A program made the translations under genes and the position numbers. Below, one piece after another: positions 46,959 through 57,737 of a DNA stretch of 64,000 nt (positions are counted from its first letter, which is position 1; each line of letters opens with the position of its first letter). The notes beneath the pieces are model-generated. The model ran no database searches. It had not been told where the DNA came from and worked only from the letters and a program-made list of their open reading frames with translations. This stretch comes from Macrocybe gigantea (lineage: Eukaryota > Basidiomycota > Agaricomycetes > Agaricales > Callistosporiaceae): contig SJRY01000136.1 in the NCBI GenBank assembly GCA_011319805.1, positions 1 to 64,000 on the forward strand, written 5' to 3'.

Positions 46959-48337
46959 TCAATCGTCGATATGATAGACGAGCTTTTCGCCTCGGATAGG
47001 CCTCATCCACGGTTCGACAGCAGCTCTGCTCGTCGAGCCGCGATCGATGACTTTTCCTGTTCCCAGCAGAGTGAAGCCATCAGGCACCACTCGCTCGAGT
47101 CCTCCAGGCATGAGGCGAACGGGAATGGCGCCGATCGGGAAATGCGAGGCGTCACCCGGTCTGCCGTCAGATAGGTACCTGAAAAAGTTGACGGCCATCT
47201 CGCGCCATTCGGGCTTTGCAGGCATGCTCTCGTCTGGAATGCGGCTGTGTCAGCTAAGTGAAACGGAAATATTCAGAGAAGACGCGCCGTTGTACTGGAT
47301 TTCGTGGCCAAGGCCCCACCACACGGCGCTGTATATCGGAGTGACGTCCGGTCGGACGCCGTCTTTGCTCCAAGCGGACTTTCTGACGGCCGCGATAGTG
47401 CCTCCAGAGGGCCCAAACGTCTGCGATATCTTTGCCGTGCTCTCATCTTCGGAGATGCAATCAAAGGCAGCCGAGATACCCCCAGACGCTTTGCGCACTT
47501 CATCCGGCCACGATGGAGAGCGGTAGTCAAAGACGGCTTCGACGCCTAGGGAGCGAAGTTTTGCATGGTGCGCTGTGCTCGCAGTCGCGAAGACGCGGTA
47601 CGGTTGGCCGGATCGAGTGCGGGAAGCCTTGGCTAGCTCGATAGCGAACAGGCCTACGGCTGTGGCCGCCGAGTAGACAAGCAGAGTCGGCGGATCGATA
47701 TCTTTCGTCTCGGCACCGGACGGATTGGGGAAAGGTGCATGCACTCCAAGACGGATGAACAGCGCCTGATTTGGACGGGTGTCAGTACAGACGAAAGGAA
47801 AGAAATTGGGATGGACATACCTGGGCAGCTGTGAGTGAGCACAGGGGCAGAGTGGCTGCGTCTTCAAATGACACGCCAGACGGTATACGAATGGCCAAAT
47901 CCGACTCGAGGATTGCATATTCAGCAAATCCCCCTGGTCTTGGGTTCCCAGATGTGGCTTTTTATGGAAACGCGGTCAAATAGACGCAATGACCGGTCAT
48001 TTCGGAAAACGACCTACCTCCTTGAAGGAAGCCTGCGACTCGATCTCCAACCGCCCAATCTTTGACTTGAGGACCAACTTTGTCCACGATACCAGCGATA
48101 TCGCTCCCCACGACGCGACCAGGAGGAGCCACCGGGTGCGCGACATACAGAGAGTCGATTGGATTCAACGCGATCGAATGGACCTTGACGCTTGGAGCAC
48201 GATGTCAGTCAAGGACTGGACGGAAGCATCTGTCTGACGTACCGTATCTCGTTTGCAGAGGGCTCCGGAACAAAAACGTCGGAAACGAGCGCAGTGTTTC
48301 CGACGACAGTGACGAGACCTTTCATAACGGCAGCCAT
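46959..48337 (-). CDS. Zinc-independent MDR-family enoyl reductase-like protein
   Basis: The 385-residue model belongs to the medium-chain dehydrogenase/reductase superfamily, closest by eye to fungal trans-enoyl reductases. Exons on the minus strand are 48337-48243, 48190-48018, 47957-47821, 47765-47288 and 47233-46959. Features are the GroES-like N-terminus with VHSIALNPIDSLYVAHP, GSDIAGIVDKVG and VGDRVAGFLQG, the proline/glycine loop NPRPGGFAEYA, the Rossmann part LLVYSAATAVGLFAIELAKA and the C-terminal RPGDASHFPIGAIPVR...GGLERV. No zinc-binding Cys/His set of alcohol dehydrogenases is seen. Intron 4 needs a GC donor (CG|GCGCGT), the least convincing splice site of the model. It is divergent from the neighbouring terpene synthase gene. 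Confidence 0.87.
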
Positions 48338-48913
48338 CTGATTGTCGATGTGTCTCAAGCCCTGATGCCAGGCTTTTTATTCTTGGAGATTTATAATCAA
48401 CGATGATCGTCTTAAGAGCTATAAGCACGCACCGATTGTCAGGTCATGACCGGCGCCGAAAATGTGCTCATGCCTCGCACCTTATCAAGTTCCCTATGGC
48501 AGGTTGCTCCGCCAGAGGTTTGTATTAGGTAAGGAAACCTCCTGATCGTCTGATTTCTGATCTGCTCTTCTCTGTCAGTCATGGACCATATGTTCAGCAA
48601 GGAACGGATTCTCATTTGCTGAGACAACGGGTGCTGGCGTTGTTGTAACTTCAACGCCATCAGCATTTTCCGCTAGCCTGAGTACGCGATCACGTGGGCC
48701 AAATCTTCAAAACAACTGTCGCGACCTTGCACGAGTCTTGGCCTTTTCCAAGGAATTTTCTGATTCTGCTTGAGGAGAAGCAGGTTATGCAGAATGTCGT
48801 AATGGTTCGTAAACCAGCTAGTGGCGGTACTCTCTGTAAATTCACAATGTGAGGGAACTTTTCCATATACGCCGCCGTAAACCCTATCGGGTCAAAGGGG
48901 ACGCGATAGCTAG
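48338..48913. other. Left part of the divergent region upstream of enoyl reductase and terpene synthase
   Basis: About 930 bp separate the two start codons in total. I see no gene in this left part; the right part holds a small two-exon reading frame and a TATA box. Confidence 0.45.
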
Positions 48914-49241
48914 ATGCCTAAGCATGATACTTTGCGTACTATCGCCAAGCTTTCTGCCTCTTGTGCCTTACAAATGGCGATGAAACCCTACAAGCCTCAC
49001 AGGCTAAGTAACTTGTCACTTCTCTTTGCGAAGACCGAATCCGACTCAAATCCGTCCGCAGATTCATTTATAAATGCTGTAAGTACGATTCATGCGTTCG
49101 CTATAAGCTGTCTTATACTAATGCACATAGTTATTGCTTTTCTATGCGTGTTGTTTAGAGAACATTGATCCAGAGATAAGCTTGTCGAAGCTGCAAGAAG
49201 TCCTACGCGCTGGCTTATCGTGTTCCCCTCCCTATATATAG
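48914..49241 (+). CDS. Small two-exon reading frame of unknown function
   Basis: Exons 48914-49078 and 49131-49241 join in phase 0 across a 52-nt intron with excellent signals: donor GTAAGT, branch TACTAAT and acceptor CATAG. The 91-residue product starts MPKHDTLRTIAKLSAS and ends with LSKLQEVLRAGL and a short hydrophobic end; no family is recognised. Its last codons overlap the TATA box of the downstream terpene synthase gene, so it may be a chance frame or a non-coding spliced upstream transcript instead of a protein gene. Confidence 0.3.
49233..49240 (+). promoter_or_regulatory. Putative TATA box of TRI5-like terpene synthase
   Basis: TATATATA, flanked by CC and GGGC, sits 37 bp upstream of the start codon at 49270. 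This spacing would leave a very short leader. Confidence 0.55.
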
Positions 49242-49269
49242 GGCATGAATCAATCCCATTCCACATGCA

Positions 49270-50525
49270 ATGACGCGAGATACGGCTTGTGGTCCCTCCT
49301 CTCCTGCAACAGGTGGGATTTTTACTTGGCACTTCTTGGCCATCTCAAAACGCTGAAAGCCTGTCGTCGCTCGTCCACTTAGGACACGATGGCGTTGCTG
49401 CCGTCATCGCGAAGTTCCTACAGAGTCTTGATTTTGTCTCACCAAAGATTTCCCCCACCAATAGCGCGTTACTGGCAGCCATGCGGGAAGAGGCGCATGA
49501 ACGAAACATGTGGTGCGCTCCGCTCGAAGAGACGATGCACATAGCCGCTAGTTTGATAGAAGTAAGTTGGAAAGCTTTTGAACCGACTTTTGCTTCGTTC
49601 AACATCGGTTTCGGCCAGCTTGGGTACAATCATCTCACCTTTGAGGAGAAAAGATGGACGGTGCTCCTTACTTGGTGCGAGCGATAATTTTTCTCCAACG
49701 GACAAGCTATTTCAATATCAACAATCCATTCAGGTATCTTTTCTATGTCGATGATGTGATCTGGGGTGACAGACAGGCATTCGATGCATTTGGGCTGCGG
49801 TTCCTTCGAGGCCTACCTCAGCTTGATCCTGTCTTGGATGCTCTGGCCGACGTTCTGCGCTCTGTGCACGACTATTACGATCCGCTGATCGCAGATCTGA
49901 TCTTCTCCTCCGTTTTCAATTTCACGCCCGGCAACTGTCTCGAACAAGAAGCACGCTCATTCAAGCTGTCGCCAAATTTGAAGAAATTTCCGTGGTTCGT
50001 GCGCGACCTGGGTTCGGCAGGGATGGCGTACGTGCATATGTTGTTCCCAAAGTCGACGGGCATTCGGATCGACCAATACGTCCAAGCTGTTCCCGAGATG
50101 ACCTTTTGGCTTGACGCTGTCAACGATATTTTATCGTGCGCTCTCTTTGGTTCTTGTGCTGCTTGTCGGATATCTTTCATGACGAGTCATGGCAGGTTCA
50201 TTAAGGAGGAGCTCGACGGCGAAACGGCGACATACGTGCATCACAGAGCAATTGTGGAAGAGAAGACTCTCCTCGATGCTGTGGTTGATATAGAACACGA
50301 GGTCACAGCTTGCCGAGATGTCATTCACATCGCTTTGCATGCGGACATAGATGTCGTCAGGATCTGGCGCAGCTTTGAAGTTGGATATGTGTGAGTTTCT
50401 GTTGCTGACCTTTTCTCCACTTTGTGGCGCTATCGAAACCGGGTATGAATAGGTGGTATCATCTTCAAGGCAAACGATACAACATCGATGTCAGGAGGCT
50501 TCTGCCACACTCAGACGAAGAGTAG
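49270..50525 (+). CDS. TRI5-like (trichodiene synthase family) terpene synthase
   Basis: The 315-residue protein resembles the TRI5-type sesquiterpene cyclase family found also in basidiomycetes. Exons 49270-49312, 49383-49561, 49619-49674, 49734-50135, 50196-50390 and 50453-50525 are all GT-AG and in phase. The first exon was chosen because ATG 49270 lies just below a TATA box and splices in phase into GHDGVAAVIAKFLQSL. The aspartate-rich region is YVDDVIWGD with D99-D100. The NSE-type motif is N223, S227, E231 in NDILSFIKEEL, where the family usually has FYKEE. Other family stretches are GLRFLRGLPQLDPVLDAL, EYRR-region-like WFVRDLGSAGMAY and the C-terminal FEVGYVWYHLQGKRY. A divergent enoyl reductase and an SDR lie next to it. 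The product is unknown. Confidence 0.9.
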
Positions 50526-50816
50526 AGGCTTAGATCAGGAAGGGAGAAACTTACATTTCACGAGACGTTCAGCGAGGAGTTCGAACGGACCATACTGTCT
50601 TGTGCATGTATACAGATGCATCATACTTTGACGCCTGCGGTGGTGAAAGACGCTTCATGTCGAGTCAAAAAACTTGAGTCATGATCGCTGCGCGAGCGGC
50701 TACGTTCAGCGCCTTTCTGGGACGCCAAGTCGACATGGATATTGTTTGCTGGCAGCTTGTGAATCAAACAAATGGTTCTGGCCAGCCACACTTTTTCGAG
50801 TCCATACTTGAATCTA

Positions 50817-52415
50817 ATGCACCGTCTACGGCCACTAATATCGCGTCCGCTGTTCATCCCCATCTCATCTCGGGTAAATCCTAGCTTCATTGGCACACGT
50901 AGACCGGCTCTACGATGCGGACTCACAACCACCCAAAAAGATAAATACGCGACATTGAAGGCGGAACAGGAACCACCACGTAAATGCTTCTCGCAGCTCT
51001 CCCACTGACAGACTGGATCTAGAAGGCGCTGACTCATACCCTTTTTTTTTCCTTTGCTCCCCTCGTTTGTAACTTAGGCAGTCTCGAAGAGCGCAAGGTT
51101 CTGTACCCGCTGCCCGACCTGCCCGATCTGCCGACGCGGCAGCCGCTGCGGTACGTGACGCAGCAGGAGCTGGAGCGGTACATTGTGCCGCTGTATTCGC
51201 GGCGATGGTATGTGCGGATGAGCGAGCGCAACCTGCGCGTCAAGGACGGCAAGCTACGGCGGGACAGGCGTATGCACCCGTTGCTGTGCAGACGGTACCC
51301 GTTTGCCACGCTGCAAGAGGCGAGGGAGTTTTTGGGCATGCTTGGAGACGTTGCAAAGGCCGAGGACGTGAGTCGGCTCCCCTGCTGCATTCTTATTGAT
51401 ATTGACTGTCGGTCAGTACGAACCGTTGGTCATCATGCGCACAGGCATCCAGGGCAAGGCCAAGATCTACGTCAAAGCCGGATCAGATGACGTGCTTGGC
51501 GTTCCGCTTACTGAAATGGCGGACAGCCGGCTGCCAGGGGCGGGACTCACGCTGCGCGACGGGCGGTTCGCGAACGTGCTGGAGCGCGCGTATGCTGCGG
51601 TGCACGGGGAACCTACGACGGGGTACGCGCCGCCTGGTTCGCCGTACACGCTTCAGCGGCTGCGGTACATCCACCGCATCACCTCGCAGAGCCTGAGGAC
51701 GAGAGTGCTTAGGCAGCCGCTGGACCCGGAGCTGGTGGGTCCCGCGGGCGGGAGCGCCATCCCCGTGCGGTACGATGCGCCGCTGCCTGCGCTGCCGGTG
51801 ATAGAGAGTGGAGCGGAGGGAGAGGAAACATTTTGCTCGGACGAGCAGATGACGGACCTGCTCGCACCTCTGTATGAGCGCGGCTGGCGGGTAACGTGGA
51901 ACATGAAGGTGGCGGTGGACGAGGACGCGAATGTGGGGGCGCCGCTGAAGGAGAAAGTGCATTTGACCAAGTCGCCGGTTTTGATAGCGGCGTACACGTT
52001 CTCGACTTTCCAGGACAACGTCGGGTTTGCGCAAGAACTGCTCAAGCTGATCGACGACCATTCGGAGGTGAGTTCCAGCGCCGCTTCGGTGGAACAAAAA
52101 AGATTGATTGATTTGTCTGTCTAGTCTACTGTACATGTATGGATAGACTGCCTGACAGTGTTCGTGTTCTTCCAGAGCCAGCGTGAGACGCCGAAGATCG
52201 CGCTGCGGGACGTGAGGTTGGCGATGCTGACGGAGCAGATTTTTGAAAAGCGCAACCCGGGAATGCAAGAGTCGGCGCTGAAGCTAGTGTTTGTGAGGGC
52301 GGAGATGCCAGGAACCAACGCGGAGCTGGGAGGGAGCGAGCAACGGAAGCTGGGGGGCTACCATTTTGCAAAAGTGGCAAGGGACAGGAAGGACATGCCG
52401 CGACATTGGTTTTAG
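50817..52415 (+). CDS. Mitochondrial-type protein with two pterin-dehydratase-like repeats
   Basis: The 447-residue model has exons 50817-50979, 51078-51367, 51417-52067 and 52176-52415, all in phase. The N-terminus (MHRLRPLISRPLFIPISSR) looks like a mitochondrial presequence; an in-frame upstream ATG at 50772 would add 15 residues. Two segments share the same pattern, a Trp/Tyr-rich start (LYSRRWYVRMSERNLRV and LYERGWRVTWNMKV), then RYPFATLQEAREFLGMLGDV or AYTFSTFQDNVGFAQELLKL, then a short linker and a beta strand. This is the arrangement of pterin-4-alpha-carbinolamine dehydratase domains (helix plus strand around a HHP motif), but the catalytic His pair is not kept (AEDYEPLV and DDHSESQRETPKI). 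It could be a non-catalytic paralog. Assignment is by fold-like pattern only. Confidence 0.55.
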
Positions 52416-52760
52416 GCTGTCCAACTCTGGGTTGGCGGACGCGCGACGTCGAGCGCGATATGCACCTGTGTAATTTGGGCGGTAAATACGTAGATTGCAA
52501 GATGTTTTTGGAATGTCTGTATACAAGTTTCAAAAGAGAAAACATGTTTTGGAGCCGAGTGCCTGGACCGAGCCACGTGGTTGTGATCGAGATTGATCAC
52601 CTTTTTTCGAGTTGATCCCACCACCGGCGCTCAGCCGGACTCTTCTGTCTCTTTAAACCACAACACCCTCCCAGGCTGTGCTGTCCTTGATTCCTGTTTC
52701 GCAGCCATCACGCTCTTTCCAACCCTCACGCTCCTTTATTACCACCCCTCCCCCTCTCAC
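52416..52760. other. Short intergenic region
   Basis: Between two plus-strand genes; the right half (about 52650-52760) is C/T-rich and probably the leader of the next gene. Confidence 0.5.
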
Positions 52761-54142
52761 ATGTTCACGCCCCCACCGTCACCCAGACCATCCAAGGCTT
52801 GCGTCGCGGATGACGCTGCTGATCCCTCGATGACGAAGCAGTCTTTCCAACCCACGCCTCTCCCTACCTACAACAATGATTCCAGCTTTGCGGCTTCTCA
52901 GGACGCTAAGCGCCGCGCCGGCAGACGTGTGAGATGGGCTGCTATTCTCATACCGCTCCTCGTCGTCGCCGTCACACTCTCGACACGCTACTTTGCCCAC
53001 CCGGCCGCCTTCGACGTCCTCCTCACGGACAGCTCAACGCGCGTCGGCTCCTGGCGGCCCTGCTTGCAAAGGGCAGCGACTGGTCGACGCACAAGCGACA
53101 CCTTGACCCGCGACAGCTGTCAACCCCTACGCCGACGTCCGCCGGGACGTCGCTCCTCGTGTCTGCGAGCTCTTCGGCGCCTTCGGCTTCGTCTTCGTTG
53201 TCCAACCCCGCCTCGCCACCCGTACCAATAGTTCCAAGCACTCCGCCTGCGCTGCCGACTCCGTTCCCTCAGCCTTTCGACTCGGACGTCCCGCAGAACT
53301 TTTCCACGGTAGCATGCTTCAATTTCTTTCAGAACATGACCTCGTCCCAGGCGTTCAGGCCCTGTCGACCATTCTCAGTCCTCTTCCAAAACTCTAATCA
53401 GTTTATCCAGGTGCGTTTTTCGTAACGCTTGGCAGTAGATCAAACTCGTTTTCTGACCAGACGTGTTTCTCTGCTGCGGAAATAAAATTATGGACGCAAA
53501 ACAGGCACAACAGAATCTGACGCTGATGAACTCGATCATATGGGGGACCTGCAATACTCCCGTGGACGAGAACCAGTGCGTCGCAAATATGGGCTGGTTC
53601 GCGTCCAACCTCAAGACGGTCTGCGACCAGGAGCTCTCCGAGCAAAACTCGGCCGTCCTCGGCATGTCCATAGGCATGTTTTATCTTTCTATCATCATCA
53701 GATTCTCGCTCAACTTCATCACCATCTTCCTTGAACAGCCCTTCAAGCGTACAGCCTTATGCGCACCACGGCTTGCACCCAAAATCCGTCATTGAACACG
53801 TACTGCTTCATCGATGCCGTGCGTAACGCCAACCCGTCCGACCTCTACTTCTACTCCCTACCCCTCGGCACCGGTCTCCCAAAGTCGTCCACCCCGTCGT
53901 GCTCGACCTGCACAAAGTCCATCATGGGACTCTACGCCGATGCACTCAACGACAATGCGCAAGCCGATCAGCTACCTGGGCTCAAGAAGACCTACGTCGC
54001 CGCCGCCGGCCTCGCGGCGCAGCAGTGCGGCACGGGGTACGTCCAGACCGCAGTTCGCAACGCCGCAGATAAGCGCGAAACGGTGAGGTGGATGGTGTAT
54101 GCCATCGTGCTGTTTGGCTGGACGATGTTGCTTCTTTCTTGA
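52761..54142 (+). CDS. Fungal secretory-pathway protein (DUF7729-like), one suspected missing base
   Basis: The protein has a Pro/Ser-rich cytosolic start, one membrane span (WAAILIPLLVVAVTLSTRYF), a Ser/Thr/Pro-rich linker, a cysteine-rich domain and a hydrophobic C-terminus (WMVYAIVLFGWTMLLLS) that could be a GPI signal. Exons are 52761-53410, 53505-53661 and 53739-54142. Typical stretches are NFSTVACFNFFQNMTSSQAF, FRPCRPFSVLFQNSNQF, NSIIWGTCNTPVDENQCVANM and TYCFIDAVRNANPSDLYFYS, which I associate with a fungal DUF family; the name is from memory. Exon 1 is one base short: RYFAHPAAFDVLL is in one frame and RRLLAALLAKGSDWSTHKRH in the next, with the break near 53020-53045, and one added base restores phase to the exon end. 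Intron 2 needs a GC donor (CG|GCATGT). Confidence 0.72.
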
Positions 54143-57100
54143 GAAACTTTTTTTTTTCATTCTTGCATATTTGCTTTTTTATTCCTAACATTGTTGTGCT
54201 TCATATTTCCCCCCCTCCCCTTTTGCTTTCTTTATCGGGTTTTTGCTTTGGGTTCTCTTTCCTTTTATTTTATGCACAAAAGGATGGCTGGGAAAGTTTT
54301 TTCGACATCACACTACACACGCAATCGCTTCAGGTGGGGAACACCCGTCGATACCGTCGTCGCCGTCACCATCGTCTATCCACGCTGCTACTCGCCCGCA
54401 CACCACCTCGGAATCTCCTAGCAAGGAACTCGGAATTGGTTAACGCTATATGTCACGTCTCAGGACCACCCTATATATCGCTACCTACCCTCCCCCTCCC
54501 CTCCCCGTCACATATCTGCACATCTATCTATCCACCTGCAACAATTTCTTTTCTCTTTTTTTATTCTAGTTTTGTTCAGGGAATTTTTTCCTCTATCTGT
54601 TTGTATATCTATTTATTGTTTCCTTCCTCGTCGCGGGATTGGATTCTTTTTATTTTCCACTTGTTAATTAGTCGGTCGAACGGTACTCGCTCAACTAACT
54701 CTTTTTCACCCCGTCTTTCTCATCCCCTCGCCTCTCGTTCCTCGTCCGACCGCTCAGTTGAAATCTCATTACTGGCATCCCATCCGTCCTATCTGCGTCG
54801 AAACCCTTTACCCTCTTTCTCTCGCTACCACCACCCTCGTCAAACGTCAGGTCCAAGGATTCAGAAGTCACTTGAACCCCATTTCTTTCATCAGCCGACA
54901 ACGAAGGGAAAGTCAAAGCAACCGACCTGACTGACAGCCGCTACGGCGCTATGGGGCCTAGATTGAAATTCTTTCCGCCAATAACGATCGCTCGGCAGAG
55001 AGTTCAGGGGTTGTTCGGCTCGTTCGTCTGACCCTGGCCCTCAGGCTCCTTGGGCGTGCGGTATGTCGCGTCGGTCCCTGAATCCTCCGTCAGAGCATTA
55101 TGCCCTCACGTTTTAGTTTTACTTGTTCTTTTTCGTTACATATACCTCTGATCGATACTTAGGGACGTCCGATAGCGGACCGCAGTGCTATCATATGCAG
55201 ATTCTCTCTCGCCTAATCTACATCCTGTCGCGGTTTCTTGCCACCCTCCTCGCGTAGTAGATACGCATGCATCCGAGCCTGTCGGGGGCTCTTGAGCGGC
55301 GCGCCGTGCTCTCCTGTCGTGCGACGTCAATCAGTCGCGTGACTGATGCGAGAAGACAAGAACTGGTCAGGCCGCTTCGATATGGCGTCTTCGCCGCACA
55401 CACATGGGCACGCACGGCTTCTTGTCTTTCTGAATGTGTGCGCCGCGCGGGGATGTGCATCATGTCCGCGACAAAGTATTTTTTGAGTTCTGGGGTGCTC
55501 TTTCTTTTGAGAACGAAACCCGGGAAACTGGTAGATAAACGTATGACAGAGACGCCACTCGAGGCTCGACGTGATGGACAGTAGATTCGACGTCGAAATA
55601 GAAATCATTCGGGGTCCGTTTTGGTACATATCGATGCGGGTGAATGCGTGTTTGAGGGTTTAGGTTTTACGCTTCAGCTAGCTTCTTCTATAGCTAAGTA
55701 TGTACAGACAGTTGTTGGCGGTGATGATATCAATGATGATGATGGAAGATGGGGCTGCGTGCTTCATGCGATTGGCGCCCTCGGAGAATCCAGTGGCTTT
55801 GGCGTGCTTAGGCACGCTTGCAATGTGATCAGAAGAGAACCAGAGGGAACCCGGCGATAGATTAATCGGTGGCGCCTTCGGTCAGGGACCAGTAGCGGCA
55901 CTGTTTTGGATGAACCCGGCGATGCTGGACTGGCAAGCGCTCGCACGTTTTTTTGGGGGGGCAAATGAGCTGCGTCTCATCATCACGAGTCATTGTAGCT
56001 CATACCGGAATACTCGTATCCATCAATGCGGCTACGATGGCGACTTGTCATCGACATCTTTCAGTGGAAATGAGCCTGCCAGCGCGCATGCATGTCATGG
56101 ATTGATTGCTGCGCTCAGTGTAATTGACAGACGTCTATGCGCCTATGCCATGTCCAGCTTGAACAAGAACGGGCGGCTCGGACAAGTCGGCTCACTCGGT
56201 GGTAGATGTTGATGCTAGCATTACATATCCGCACTTCGAGGGAGGCATCTGATTAATCCGAAGGGACATATCAGCATCAACATGCTGGAATGGTAATGAA
56301 TCGAAACCCGTGTAGTCGTGCCGTGCCATCCGAGCTATATCGCATACGTTCTAGGTCTTTTGATATCCAGTGACCGGAAGCCGCTGTCGTGTCGAATAAC
56401 GAGTCTGAAGTTTCAAAGAATTGTGCAAATGCGGAAAGCCTGATATGAGGAAAGAAAGGATTTTGAAAGGCGGAGGAAAGAACGAAGAAAGCGCAAGCAG
56501 GGAAACCAGCCGAGACGCATCAATGGCGTCGACATGTTGAGGATCTCTGCTCCCAAGTCGGAACCTCCCTCATTGGACTCACTGTCTCCTACCAAGCTCG
56601 CGCCTGCATCGTCATGCCCGCCGGACGCAGACCGCATGCTTCCCCGGCTCACGTTGACCCCAGCCCGCCCTTGACTCGTGTGTAGGCAAAGGGTGAAGGG
56701 ACCCCGTATCAGAGGGACTGAATGACACAGTACGCAAGAACGGGACCAGTTTGGCGAGATTGCGGAAGCATGTGCGCTACGCTGGCGGAGGAATGCCGGC
56801 GTGCCTCGTCCGTCTTGTCCTCCTCTACGAAAAGGAGGTTCATTACCTTCTTGCGTCTTCACGCCAGGATGAAAGAGAGTGAGAAGAGTAGCCAGACCAC
56901 GCCGTTGCTGCCGCAGCGACACCATCCACAATGGTAGCTACGATGCTCCTGCATCGGCACACACGGGTTAGTAAATGGGGAACGCAAGGAACCTACTTTT
57001 AACCGCCGTGCTCATAAATGCTCGTGGTGTAGTCCTCTCTTTCAGTAAGCAATGCGAGCCCGAGCTCGGCTAATCACTAGTATGGCGTATGTCAAGTCTG

Positions 57101-57737
57101 TCCATAATCCTGACACCGAAAAAAAGGCGAAGGGAATGAGAAGACAAGGTGAATCGTGATGCTTTTACTGGAATAAGCAAATGATAGTTGTCCAATCTTG
57201 TAGTATGGGGTTCGTACAACATCCCGTAGCCGTGCGTTACGAACGCGCCACTTTTGCCAATGCTTCAACAACAGTGTCACATTTTTTTAGATCAATCGTT
57301 CTTCGTTGCGGAAGCACCAACGTGCACATAGATGGGCTGCAGCTCGACGAAGAAAAAGAGTGTGCGACTTGATATGGCAGCAGAATTCCACGGCACAAGA
57401 GAGAGTTATACCCAAAAAGGGAAACAGCATGACGTTTTTTGGTGCGGTCGTACGACGACCTTTTTATTCTTTTCCTTTGTCTCGCTCAGCTGGTCTCTGC
57501 GGCTTCTTTCTTCTCTTCCCTGTATACTCTCCTTCGCGCGCCAGTTTGCAGATTGTACGAGGACGCCTTGTAATTCATTCGCAGAGATAGGAGTACACGC
57601 TCGACAGTTGCCACCGGTAGGCTCACTGTAGGAGCGAAACTAGACTGCGCATCTGTTACTCCAACATACCAGCGCATATATCCACACTTCGATCGTATAA
57701 TACCACGTTCTCCTCCCCCATTATCACCCAACTGTCA
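54143..57737. other. Gene-poor region, pyrimidine-rich at its left
   Basis: About 54150-54900 is strongly C/T-biased, which keeps long frames open by composition alone. From 55000 to 57700 I find no family sequence, no convincing introns and no repeats. A minus-strand frame at 56413-56931 has no support. Confidence 0.5.

Noticed and set aside
54088..54930. A 280-codon plus-strand frame
   Set aside because: The region is strongly C/T-biased, which suppresses stops; the translation is Ser/Leu/Phe/Pro-rich with no family features and it overlaps the end of a real gene.
56413..56931. A 172-codon minus-strand frame
   Set aside because: No motif, no splice-linked extension and no convincing promoter; length alone is not enough.
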